Below are positions 35,030 through 46,484 of a DNA stretch of 64,000 bases, piece by piece (the stretch's first letter is position 1; each line of letters begins with the position of its first letter). The stretch lies in contig JAINUG010000138.1 in the NCBI GenBank assembly GCA_029706075.1, forward strand, positions 620,001-684,000, written 5' to 3'. The notes beneath the pieces were generated by a model. It made no database searches. It saw only the letters and a program-made list of their open reading frames with translations, and had not been told where the DNA came from. Position numbers and translations under genes: made by a program. This DNA is from Aldrovandia affinis (Eukaryota; Chordata; Actinopteri; Notacanthiformes; Halosauridae).

Positions 35030-35068
35030 GTCAATTTGCAGGTTTTACTAAAAAACCTGCAAATTGAC
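35030..35068. repeat. Perfect 17-bp hairpin
   Basis: GTCAATTTGCAGGTTTT and its exact reverse complement are separated by five bases (ACTAA). The sequence TGCAAATTGACTG is repeated just after it. There is no U-tract context that would make it a polymerase III terminator. Confidence 0.85.
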
Positions 35069-36417
35069 TGCAAATTGACTGGTTCACAAGCTTCATGTAA
35101 CTTACATATTTGTATCTATTCTTAGGTCAACCATTCTGTGCTTAAAGTTCAGGGTGTAGATACAATCATTATCAATCTTGTTATTAATCCCCTAGCTAAT
35201 AACATGGTGGAAACTTTAATTGGTGCCTGTTAATGTTTTTTTTCTTCATATTGATGCCTGGGGACAATTAGCAGAATGCATCTTGAGAAACAAGGGTGAA
35301 GAAAATTCATGGCACTACTTATAATTTGAGATTCTCTTATAACCATTCTATATTCTGTATGAAATCCCCCAGCCTAACCAATGCCACCTGCAGTGGATAT
35401 GGCCCTGCAACAACCTTCTCATGTGTACATTTCACTGCATCACATCACTGAGATCAGAATTCTAACTGGGAATGGGCTTCCATTCATTAAAACAGATGAA
35501 AGTTGGCAATGGATACGTTTTTGTTATGGATGAAAGGGGAGAGTCTGAGTTGGTGTTCATGTTACCAGAAATCTGGTGTGATGGTGAGTAATGCAGATGG
35601 GGAATCAAGGCAAAGTAAAAATGTGTTTTTTAAAGGTAACATGCTTTTCAGGGCCTGGTGAAGTTTTTCGCTGCCTTGCTGTAAGATGACCTCATTCTGG
35701 CCTGCCCTCATGGCTGAAAGCAAATGGCAGCCCAATAATTCACTCAGAAGAAAGGCTTAGAGACTTATCTTGACTTCCAAAATGATGCCTGCTCTATAGT
35801 GTTATCAATAACTGCAAGGATGGACAATTAGTGTCAGGCAGAAAAGAGAAAAATATGCAAACATTATTGAGTCTAGATCTTTCTGAACACCCATATTAGC
35901 ATTTCGTTCCAAGTCGCTATATAAAATATCACTTAAAGCAATATCCGGTAGTGAAACTACAAACACGCGCATACACTGGAAAATATGAAACAGCAGCCAA
36001 ACAGACTTGTGCGTCACAGTCTGGAAAGTGCAGTGATATAGACTTCTCGCAGTTAAATATAAAAAATGACCCGTTCTGATATTTCATTTGTGTACCTATA
36101 AAACAACAAAGTGTTTTAGCTTTTGGTAAGTCTTATTTAATATCTTAGCACCTGCTTTGCTAGTGATTCCAGTGATGCAAACAGTGATTCCACTCTGAAC
36201 GGTCCTGTTCTGTTACATTATGTACAGCTCAATAAGTCATGAATCGGCAGCCAAAGCAGTTTTAAATATCAAATGCATAATTTACTAAATACAGTGAAAC
36301 ATCTTTAAAACATTCTAAGCCTTTTAGTTGTGCCAGCTCTGCTACTGTACCTCTAATCACACACAGTTTTTTTCTAGTCTGTGAATGATCACATTAATAA
36401 ATATCAGTGTTTCACTT

Positions 36418-36539
36418 TAAGAACATAAGAACATAAGAATACATAATGAGCCCATCTAGGCTCATCATGTCCTAGTCTAAAGAGTATCTAGTACTGCATC
36501 TAGCCTGGACTTGAATAGTGTTTCTGCCTCTACTACCCC

Positions 36540-36584
<45 letters not shown>

Positions 36585-37181
36585 ATTTAGCAGATGCTTT
36601 TATCCAAAGCGTCTTACAGTAGTGAATGTATACATTTTTCAGTATATGTGGTCCCAGTGGGAATTGAACCCACAACCTAAGCGTTGCCAACGCTGTGCTC
36701 TACCAACTGAGCCTCACAGAACCAAGCTGTTCCAGGCATTGAAAACGCTCTGTGTAAAGAAAAACGTCCTAATATCTGTGCGGAATTTGCCTTTAACTAA
36801 TTTCGACCTGTGCCCTGTTGTTCTGCTGACCCCACTTATCTTAAAAAATCTTTGGTATTTCACTTTATTAATCCCTTTTAGGAATTTAAAAACCTCAATC
36901 AAATCCCCCCTAAATCTCAGTTTGCTAAACTTAAATAGATTGAGTGCGTTAAGTCTATCCTCATAACTTTTACCTTTCATATCAGGTATCAGTTTAGTTG
37001 CCCTTCTTTGAACTTTTTCAAGAGCTTCTAAATCTTGTAGTGTGGTGCCCAGAAATGCACACAGTACTCTATGTGAGATCTGGCATTATATAACATTAAT
37101 ATAATGTCCTTTCATTTATACATTTTGTTTAAATAATCTTGGATTACTTTAGTCAATTACAAACTGTTTGCTAAACCCCCA
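36418..37181 (-). mobile_element. CR1-like LINE, 3' part
   Basis: On the minus strand the C-terminal ORF2 frame (36980-36714) reads YEDRLNALNLFKFSKLRFRG and DLIEVFKFLKGINKVKYQRF, typical of a CR1/jockey-like LINE. The 3' end is TATGTATTCTTATGTTCTTA. A SINE interrupts it at 36541-36719. The right limit is where a deleted LINE variant meets a second LINE piece. The last 167 bases (37015-37181) are identical to 42651-42817. Confidence 0.75.
36541..36719 (-). mobile_element. tRNA-derived SINE with L2-type tail and (AT)n
   Basis: On the minus strand it begins GGCTCAGTTGGTAGAGCAC (A box), then GGTTGTGGGTTCAATTCCCA (B box), then GCTTTGGATAAAAGCATCTG and an (AT)n array of about 40 bp at 36541-36580. 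It is better conserved than its sister at 2041-2205. It splits the 3' part of a CR1-like LINE. The (AT)n array is most simply its own expanded tail. Confidence 0.88.
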
Positions 37182-38560
37182 GCTTTCGGCTTTCTTGCAG
37201 TGCGGTGCCCAGAACTGCACACAGTATTCTGTGAGGTCTGAAAAAGGCATTATATAAAATTAATATAACCTCCTTTGATTTATACTCAATACTGTGGCAG
37301 CCTAAGGGGCTGCCCAAGGAAATGGCTGCTTGGGCCTTCAACAAATGGGAGCCAGAAACACTGCCGCAGTCCAATACCTGAAAGCAGTTGAGTGTTTGGG
37401 ACTAACGAACAGCTGAAGGCCATTTCGAGGTCTATTTAAAGGACTCATTCCCATCAAACGGCAAAGGAGTAGGAACGTGTTTGGAAAGGAGAGAGATAAC
37501 ATGTGAAGTCTTTTGACCAGCCGGGATTTGGAGAGAGAGTGTTTTGGAGTGTTTTTTGTGTTTAACCCAGATTGTTTTGAGGACCCCCTTTGTGTACCGA
37601 CTTTTGGACTGTGTGAAGAATTGACCTGGATTACAGAATTGGATTTTGGACAAAGATAAAGCTAAGGATTGTGGACTTTATGTGTTTGTATTCCCCCGAA
37701 GACCCCACCCTTTGTTTTGTGTAGCGTTTGTCAAGATTATTAGGTTAAGATTTGTTTAATAAATTGTTGTTTTGCTTATAATACTGCCTCCTCCAGGTTA
37801 TTTACCCTGCCTACGCCCTCTGCAAAGGTCCATGAGTGTCGCCCAACACCCAGGGACACCACAATACATTTTGCTATGTATCCCAGCAACCTGTTGGCTT
37901 TTTTCACTGCTGTAGCACACTGCTTTGATGAAGATAGACTTTGATCAACTACAATTCCTAAGTCTTTTTCAAATTGAACACCTACTAACTTCCATAAAAT
38001 ACTCCTGTCTAATGTTTTTATTTCCCACATGCATAACTTTACATTTAGCAATATTGAATGTCATCTGCCACGTATCTGCCCATTCTTGGATTTTGATTAA
38101 ATCATCTTGGATTACTTTAATCGATTCCAAACTGTTTGCTAAACCCCCGAGCTTAGTAGCATCTGCAAATTTAAATATTTTGCTACTAACGTCCATATCA
38201 AGATCATTTGTGTCAATAAGGAAGAGCAGAGGTCCCAGCACCAATCCCTGCGGGACACCACTGCCCACAGCACCAAGGTCAGATTTGGCCCCACGTACTG
38301 TTACTCTTTGTATTCGCCCTTGCAGCCAATTATGGACCTACTCTGAAACAACTCCTGCAATTCCTACTGAAGTCATTTTAGCAATGAGCCTCTCATATGG
38401 TACCTTGTCAAATGGTTTCTGAAAGTCCAAATATACAATATCATAAGCCTGGTTCAGGTCAACACAGTTCAAAAAAGTCCAGGAGGTTTGTCAGGCATGA
38501 CCCCCCTTTGAGAAAACCATGTTGGCTCACTTCATGTATTTTATATTGATTATTTAACAT
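37182..38560 (-). mobile_element. CR1-like LINE, reverse transcriptase part
   Basis: Read leftward, about 38420-38290 gives FDKVPYERLIAKM. The frame 38268-37969 gives GSGVPQGLVLGPLLFLIDTN, FKFADATKLGG and FNIAKCKVMHVGN, the reverse transcriptase of a CR1-like LINE. The catalytic F-A-D-D box reads FADA, so the second Asp is lost. The 5' endonuclease is not visible. An LTR splits it at 37293-37863, between the reverse transcriptase and C-terminal parts. Confidence 0.8.
37293..37863 (+). mobile_element. Solo LTR, family 1
   Basis: This 571-bp copy runs TGTGGCAGCC to GACACCACA with ATAC on both sides (37289-37292 and 37864-37867). It is a fossil with no internal region. The LINE sequence resumes across it, so it is younger than the LINE. 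Confidence 0.92.
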
Positions 38561-39664
38561 TGTTGACTAAGGGAATTTGAAAGTACAGTTCCCATAATTT
38601 GCAAAAAGCAATTTCTTCCTTTCTAGGAATCATGCTTCATCGTCATTGTGCAACTATTTCCATTTGAGCTGTTATTCTATAGTACGTAGAACGCATTGAC
38701 ATCCAAATGACTTTGGATAATCCTGTATGTGAGACATTCCTGTATGTCACATGAATGGAAGTGCACTGCACATTTCTTAAAATGTTTTATATGTACATAT
38801 ACAGTATAAACATCTTATTTATTCACAATATTATATTTTTGTATTTTGTATTACTACTTCAAAAGGTACATGCAATAGGTTTAGGTCTACAGGATGTAAG
38901 GGGTTATTTGTTACATACAATAAGTAGTCATTAGATTAGGCATGAAATATAGGCATAAAGATTATGATTATTATTATTAGAAGTAGTAGAATGTTAGGAT
39001 AAATTGTAGTAGTTGTGGTTGTCACAGTATGTCTTTAAAATTACCACTGTGATATTTAGAGGCCCTCCAAGGGATAGGGACTATTAAAAAGTTAACAGGC
39101 AAGTGCAGCAGATATTAGACATTCTCTTCATGGCACAGAGGTCATCCAGATAGCAGGGTTCTCATCCAGACATACCACGTTCTCACCAGTGCCTCTTCTG
39201 ATGCCACAATGGTCATGCTGTTAAGCTTTGGCCAATTTCACATATGAAAGTTCAAGGCTGTCTTCAGATTCCAATGTTAACACCCAAGGTGTGACTTCTC
39301 ACTTTATACAAAAACCGCAGTTGAGTTCAAATGTGGTCAGAACAACACATCATAGTTTTCTTTACATATCATTTTCATGCGACTTTAAACACAAGGACCC
39401 ACTTCCACAATAGCTTGCTAATCCTACCAAAAAGTATATTTATTTTTTTGATGATGCTAATGTTACACTAAACCATATAGCACACCATCAAAGATAAAGT
39501 CCAGTGGATAATTAGCATAATTAAGAAAAATGCCATATCATTCCATATAGCACATAAGAAACAGATATGTTGCAAATTCCTTGCTTATTAATCATTGTAG
39601 ACTGATATAGTGCTTGTTTTACATCCCTCTGATGGTGTATAGTGCATTAAATGCACTGCACTGA
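38561..39664. other. No recognised feature
   Basis: AT-rich DNA with no coding signal that I recognise. Confidence 0.5.
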
Positions 39665-40490
39665 TACACTATTTAAGGCTTGGAGGCATTTCACTGTTTG
39701 TTTCAGAAAAAACTTTGCCATTGGCCTTTTCACAACAGTTAGGCTATGTTTTTTCATTTCATTGTTAAAGTCTTAGAAAAAACATTGGCATTGGCCTATT
39801 AAAGCCTGCTAGGGTAAAATCTCCCAATTCACTTTACAGTTGTGGTGTCCCCGGGGGTTGGGCTACACACACGGACCTTGCAGAGGGCGTAGGCAAGTTC
39901 AAGAACACGGAGGAGGCAGTATTCAAAACAATACAATGATTTATTAACCTAATAATCTTAACAAACGCTACACAAAACAAAGGGCGGGGTATTCGGGGAA
40001 TACAAACACAAATCCTACTCGTTGTCAATGTCCGTAATCCAATTCCAAAATCCAGTTCAGTTCCGTAATCCAGTCCGTAGACAATCCAAAGGGGGTCCTC
40101 AAAACAATCCAATTTCATACACAAAAACACTCCAACAATCACACGCTCTCTCTCTCCAAATACTGGCTGGTCAATAGACTTCACAGTACTCACTCTCCAA
40201 ACACGTTCCTACTCCTCTTCCAGTGTGACGGGAATCAAACCTTTAAATAGGCCTTGAAATGGCCTTCAGCTGGTCGTTAGTCCCATTGCTTGACTTGACT
40301 TAGGTATGACTGTGGCCTGCTGGGAAATGTAGTGTTTCCTGGCTCCCATGTGTTGTAGGCCAGGCAGCCATTTCCTTGTGCAGCCCCTTGGGCTGCCACA
40401 CAGTCTTAGAAAAAACTTTGCCTAATTTGCCTATTCAAGGCTTGGAGGCAAATCTTTCATTTCACTGGTTGTTTTAGAAAAAACTGATAC
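39665..40490. repeat. Degenerate tandem repeat, about 80 bp, split by an LTR
   Basis: The motif AGAAAAAACTTTGCCATTGG, or a variant, recurs near 39705, 39775, 40408 and 40470, with GGCTTGGAGGCA between copies. The array is interrupted by the LTR at 39841-40400. Confidence 0.55.
39841..40400 (-). mobile_element. Solo LTR, family 1
   Basis: This inverted 560-bp copy has TGTGGTGTCC and GGCTGCCACA ends and a CAGT duplication on both sides (39837-39840 and 40401-40404). It is a fossil without internal sequence. Confidence 0.92.
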
Positions 40491-42216
40491 AAGATATATC
40501 CCACTCTGCCACCAATATAAGATTGCAGAGAGGTGAACCTTACCAGGTAGCTTAATGGCCCATATCCTCAGTAATGCAGGTTATAGCTGTGTGGCCACCA
40601 GAAGCCTATAAAGTAGGGTTGAATTCTAGGTGGCATGATGGTTTTAAACCCTTTCAGAAAGACTACAATATTGCAAGGGATGTAGGTCTGCTTCAGGTTT
40701 CAAACCATGGCCCTTGATGGCCGCTCAACACAACCAAGAGATACCAAAAGCCCGCTGAGCTAAAGACCAAGGACCTCAGCTAAGGGAACTAATCACTCTA
40801 TTACTGCCTATCCAAGGCTAATGTCACAGTCTGTAGTGGATGTTCACATGCTCACAGAAATTTCTGAACTCCTTAAACTGCAAAAAGACTGATGTATAAA
40901 TAATTACCATACACTAGAAAATGTAATCTATAAAATATATACTTGTACAAAAATAAAGATCGAATTATTTATAGGTTGTATGCATTAAATATATTATATA
41001 GTAAAACAGAAGTTTTCTTTTCATGACTATTATATTTCTTTCAGTGATACTTAGCAAACTGATATTCCCCTTCTCTATTGTTGACATGCAGTCAGTTAAA
41101 AACAAGACTCCCACTGGCACGGAAATTTAGTTTGCCATTTTCCTATAAATCTGTGCTATTGTAGCACACAAGTGATTCATTTGGGTTCACATTTTACTTT
41201 AAAAGAGGGAAGCCGTTAAATCATAAAGGTCAACTGTGGAGAGAGAGAGAGAGAAAGAGAGTGAAAAGTACATGATGTTCACACAGAACCTCATTGGTCT
41301 GATATTTGGATAGCCCCTCATAGGCATGGGGTAAACTTTTTTGGGAAAAAAACTTTAAATGTTTTAGTTCTCACTAAATGCCATTCTCAATTGGCAGCTG
41401 ACTTAATAGTTTGTATACTTTCTGTTCCATCATGTATGCAGCAATATATATACTCATAATGAACAGACTGTGGATGAAAGCTCTCTAAATTACATGTAAG
41501 TGTTCAATCCTTTATTTTAAGGATTTAATCCTTTATGTTAAGATGTAATTTGCATACTTATTATATGATGGGAAAAAGTCAATTAAACTCAGGATAAGAG
41601 TCTTTACTTTTCTTCCCACTGCGTTGGCATGGTCTTAATGTTAAGTTCTCAATATTTTTTAAATTAAGTATTAGGCCAATGTAATGTGTTTTAATCAGAA
41701 CTGTTCCCAGTAATTCTGGGAATTCTAGTAATTATGTAAACAATGTGTGTTTTGGTTAATGAGTAATGACCCAACAGCCAGTGGAATACATGTACAAATG
41801 TATTCTGAAACTCAAAATTGTAATTTTTATGAAAACATTGTTTTCTTTTTCAGCACCAGTAAATAACATGCCACATCTTCATTTGGCTTACCTGTACTAA
41901 ATTAAAGAATATTTTGTATATAATTGCTGGTGCATCAGGGACAACTAATTGATATGTATCTTATGCAATGTCAGATATCTGTACAGTCACAAATGAACCC
42001 TGGGGGTTTGTGAACCTGTATTAACCAGTGTCAGTCCACAGGTCTACAGCAATGAGTGTCCTTCACTGGTCTATTCCGTGTCAGTAATGTATATTTAATG
42101 CTTGTAATGTAATATTAAATGTTATATATTATAGAATATTTTGTGTTGATCAGTGGTAAAAAATCCCAATTAAATCAATTTTGATTCCATGAAGTAAGCA
42201 AATAAAATGTGAAAAA
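40491..42216. other. No recognised feature
   Basis: AT-rich DNA with a short (GA)n run near 41240. No gene or known element was found. Confidence 0.5.
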
Positions 42217-43890
42217 TGCATTTAAGAACATAAGAATACATAATTATGAGAATGGGCCGTTCAGCCCACCTAGGCTCGTCATGTCCTAATCTAAAGAATG
42301 TCTAGTACTGCATCTAGCCTGGACTTCAACAGCCCAAGTGTTTCTGCTTCTACTACCCAACCTGGCAAGCTGTTCCAGGCATTGACAACTTTCTGTGTAA
42401 AGAAAAATGTCCTAATATGCGTGCAGAATTAGCCTTTAACTAACTTTCACCTGTGGCCTCTTGTTCTGCTTCCGAATTTATCTTAAAAATATTTGGTAGT
42501 TCACTTTGTTAATCCCTTTTAGGAATTTAAAAACCTCAATCAAATCCCCCCTCTCTGTTTGCTAAGCTTAAAAATATTGAGTGCCTTAAGTATATCCTCA
42601 TAACTTTTATCTTTCATACCAGGCACTAATTGAATTGCCCTTCTTTAACGTTTTCAAGAGCTTCTAAATCTTGTAGTGTGGTGCCCAGAAATGCACACAG
42701 TACTCTATGTGAGATCTGGCATTATATAACATTAATATAATGTCCTTTCATTTATACATTTTGTTTAAATAATCTTGGATTACTTTAGTCAATTACAAAC
42801 TGTTTGCTAAACCCCCAAGTATAGTATCATCTGCAAATGTAACTATTTTGCTACTAACCTCCCTATCAAGATCATTTATGTAAATAAGGAAGAGCAGAGA
42901 TCCCAGTACTTATTCCTGTGGGACTCCACTGCCCACAGCACCTAGGTCAGACACGACCCCACCTACTGTTACTCTTTGTATTTGCCATTGCAGCCAATTA
43001 TGAACCCACTCTGAAACAACTCTTGTAATTCCTACTGAATTCATTTTAACAATGAGCCTTGCATGTGGTACCTTGTCAAATGCTTTTTGAAAGTTCAAAT
43101 ATATAATATCATAAGCTTCAGCTTAATGGTCAGGTCAAAACACATTGTAGCCTCTTCAAAAAAGTCCAAGAGGTGTGTTAGGCATGACACCATAAGAAAC
43201 CCAATTTATATGACTTAAATTATCTCTCATTTTATTAAAATCAGCTTGTCTGAAGTAAAAAAATTCTAGAGTTCTAGAGAAGAGGCCGTCTTAACTTGCC
43301 AAAAAATATCAAAAGTAAGTACACGATGATCACTCGTCCCTAGTGGTTCTACTACCTCTCTGCTGCAAATATTGTCAGGATTATGACACAAAACCATATC
43401 CAGCATTGATTTATTTATTTATTGAGTAACAGACTCTATCAAAAGGCAGTTATTAACCACACCTAAACACTCCTCTTCACATTTACTTTGACCTGACACT
43501 ACATCCCAATTAAGAGGGGTAATTGAAGTTCCCCGTTATTAACATCTCTTCTTCCACACAGGCTTGTTTTATGTTACCATAGAGCATAGTATTTATGTGG
43601 CTGTTTGAAGCTGGAGGTCTATAGCATACTCCAATATTAAGACCCTTCTCATGATCTCCCAATAATTTAATCCAGATGTCCTCACAAGGAATGAATGAGT
43701 TAATGCCTGGAATTTGTTGGACATTAAAATTGTATTTCACATAAATGGCCACACCCCCTTCTCTTTTATTAGTTCTGTCCTTCCTAAACAATGTGTACCC
43801 CTCCACATTATATTCATACACAACACCAAGCCATGTTTCAGTAACAATGTCATAGGCCCCATTCATCATGACAGCCTCCAGTTCCAGAAA
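42217..43890 (-). mobile_element. CR1-like LINE, internally deleted
   Basis: Read leftward, 43869-43510 encodes an endonuclease piece (ETWLGVVYEYNVEGYTLFRK, KREGGVAIYVKYNF, NIGVCYRPPAS). Then 43098-42910 gives reverse transcriptase motifs (NFQKAFDKVPHARLI, DLGAVGSGVPQ), and the 3' end carries TATGTATTCTTATGTTCTTA. Most of the reverse transcriptase palm is missing. The region 42651-42817 is identical to 37015-37181. It is the same family as the copy at 36418-38560 and is dead. Confidence 0.82.
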
Positions 43891-45885
43891 TTATTTTTTT
43901 ATGCTTTGACCTTTGAGTTGAAATATTACAAACTGTTAATTCATGGGGAGCTGCAGACACGAATCACTCTCCTATTGACTTTAATAGACTAAACAATAAA
44001 ATGTATAATAAAATAAAGGCCCCATAATTCATACTTTTGAGGTGGTATTATGATGGCTTATTTGTCACACAAACTAATATTCAATATGATATCACACAAG
44101 CTCATGTTTCTAAAAGGTTTTTATGTTGGCGCATATTGGGATGATACCATGAGCAGGCCAGCTCGTGTCTCTGAGAGGAATGCTAATAAAAATTAATATT
44201 TACTTACCGTACATTATGCTTGTAGTGCCCAACATGGACTTAAATAATTGATATAGTGATATTGCTGAAATTAAGGCTCTTGTGCCATGTGAAAATTAAT
44301 TTCAGAATTTGATATGTTGACAGCAAGGGGGGAGTGATTTCCTAGAGAGGTATTAACATCAGCGTAGAAACTAAATGCTATGCTGTCTAATGATATTACC
44401 TGAGGGTAGACTTTGTTAAATAGTAGTGGACCCATGACGGATCCGGTAGTGCCAGGTTTTAGTAAAGAGTGAGCATCATTGTAGGTGACTAAAAAGTATG
44501 TTAGTAAGACAGGGCATGAAACATGATAGCTATAGCAAACAAACCAGATTAAATTAATCCAGAAGCATACCATAGTCAATGGAGTCAAATGTTCCTCTGG
44601 AAATGTATTTGAGACTCATTATTTAAAATAAAGGAACTGCATTTATCTCAGACTGGGGTTTGCGTGCGTGTGTGTGTGGGCATGTCAATCAAGATAATAA
44701 AGCAGGATTACTAAGAGCTATTTTTTCATGGTAGCTGGTTTCAGGGAATGTTGCTGTATGTCTTCACTGCAGACAAGCATTAATCCAGCGATTAATTGAC
44801 CGGATTAAATTACTCAAGTCATCATGAAATTATGGGAAGTGAAAGATGAGGCCCCCAAATCAAGTTCATTTTTAAATCCCTATTGTAGAATAAAGATGAC
44901 TCCTGCTGTGTCATGGCAAGGAATACAGTAAATCCTATTTCCTTTGAAGACATCAACGAAGACAGGTCCTCCCCCACCTACAAACTTTCTTTTTTCCTGT
45001 ACACTTACCGTAATAAAGCGCAATTGTTTTGTTATATATATTTTTTTGTTTTTCTTCCAAGTCATTCCGAAAGTTGGTACATTGGACCACTTTTACGTGG
45101 GCAATTTCATCTTTTGACTTTTTACAGCTGTTACAGTACTGTTAAAGTGTTCTTTATATGCAATGTAAGGTGATAAAGCACATGGGAGACATTGAGGGGT
45201 TTTTTGTGTGGTGGAAGGCAGTCAATAGAACAACCCCCCAATGTGTTCCCTTGTACAGCATGCGGTTAACTCACATCTGCTTCATTTCCTGTGTGACACC
45301 AGTCATTAGTTGATTCACATATGGTCTCAAAGTGAAGGGCTTCTTGGTACTAGGAAAATACCAGCTTGTTATGCATGTTATGGAGTCTGTGAGATTGAGA
45401 TTACATTGTAAATGGAGGAGCTTTTCAAAATGAGTCTAGCAACAAACTTCAGTAAATGACCCTTAATCTTTGATTCTCTTGATCGTAAATGATAGAAGTG
45501 GATGCTTTTGTTCTTCATTTTAAATAATTTGTCTACTAATTCCAAATGTTTCCCAATGATTCTTAATTGAAAACAAAGTGATTGTCCCTGCCTGCACTAG
45601 TGGTTGGCAGGTGGATTCAGAACTAATTTCTCTTTTGCAGTGATTACCTGGGACATTAGTGATAAATATTATATATAGCTGCTAGCAGTTTTTACAGGGT
45701 CCAAGCACTCAGGACCATATTGAAGCTAATACTGCCAGTCTATAGGGCCCCAATTTTTCAAATCTGATTCAAGGTCATTCTGTTGGTATTGGATGGCATC
45801 CTACAAAGTTTGAGCATCAATTATTTATGAAGTTACCAGAATTGTAATATTATACCACTCCAATGGTAGGTTTTATGTTCTTAGA

Positions 45886-45898
<13 letters not shown>
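43891..45898. other. Mostly unassigned; weak L2-like RT trace
   Basis: A minus-strand frame near 44460-44340 reads GSVMGPLLFNKVYPQVISLD then SIAFSFYADV, reminiscent of the G-S-V-L-G-P-L-L-F and Y-A-D-D blocks of L2 reverse transcriptase. The spacing is close to that family. The rest is unassigned. Confidence 0.35.

Positions 45899-45931
<33 letters not shown>
45899..45931. repeat. (TA)n microsatellite
   Basis: A TA array preceded by a short TG run. It ends at the left end of a Tc1 element, whose TA target lies in the array. Confidence 0.93.
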
Positions 45932-45937
<6 letters not shown>

Positions 45938-46482
45938 CAGTCAAAAGTTTGACTTCCATCTGGACTACGGCTAAGCGGGCACTCCTTCATTCTTGAGCAA
46001 GATAACGACCCGAAACACACCTTGAAGTTGTGCAAGAACTATCTGGTGAAGGGGGAACATGAAGGACAACTCAAACTAAGGACCTGGCCTGCCCAGTGTC
46101 CAGATCTCAATCCCATATAACTTGTATGGGATGAACTGGACAGAACAGTCAAAGCAAAGCAACCCACAAGTGCCTCTGGGAATTGCTGCAGGAGAGTTGG
46201 GAAGACATACAGTATCAGGTGATTTCCTGCTGAAATGTATTAACCGAATGCCCCGTGTTTGTGAGGCTTGTTATCACAGCAAAGGGTAGCTATTTTGAGG
46301 AATCCAAGATTCAATTTTCAATTAAATGTTATTGAGCATTGCTTTGATGTTCCTTTTGTTTATTGTTACGTGTTTTTTTTCTTTCAAGTATTTAAAGAAA
46401 CCATTTATATGGTGTAAAACATTGTCAATTATGAGATAAACCTAGTTTCCAGCAGGTGTACTCAAACTTTTGACTGGTACTG
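45932..46482 (+). mobile_element. Tc1-like deletion derivative (family D)
   Basis: The ends TAGTACCAGTCAAAAGTTTG and CAAACTTTTGACTGGTACTG are inverted, with TA on both sides. Between them is only the 3' part of a transposase, including a SFILEQDNDPKHTLKLCKNY stretch that carries the second catalytic Asp. At 551 bp it is about one third of full length, so it is an internally deleted, non-autonomous copy. Confidence 0.88.
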
Positions 46483-46484
46483 TA

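Larger units (their letters stand above)
32876..36417. other. Mostly unassigned intergenic DNA
   Basis: I see no gene. Three small pieces (34018, 34400 and 35030) are listed separately. The open frames here have no domain features. Confidence 0.45.
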
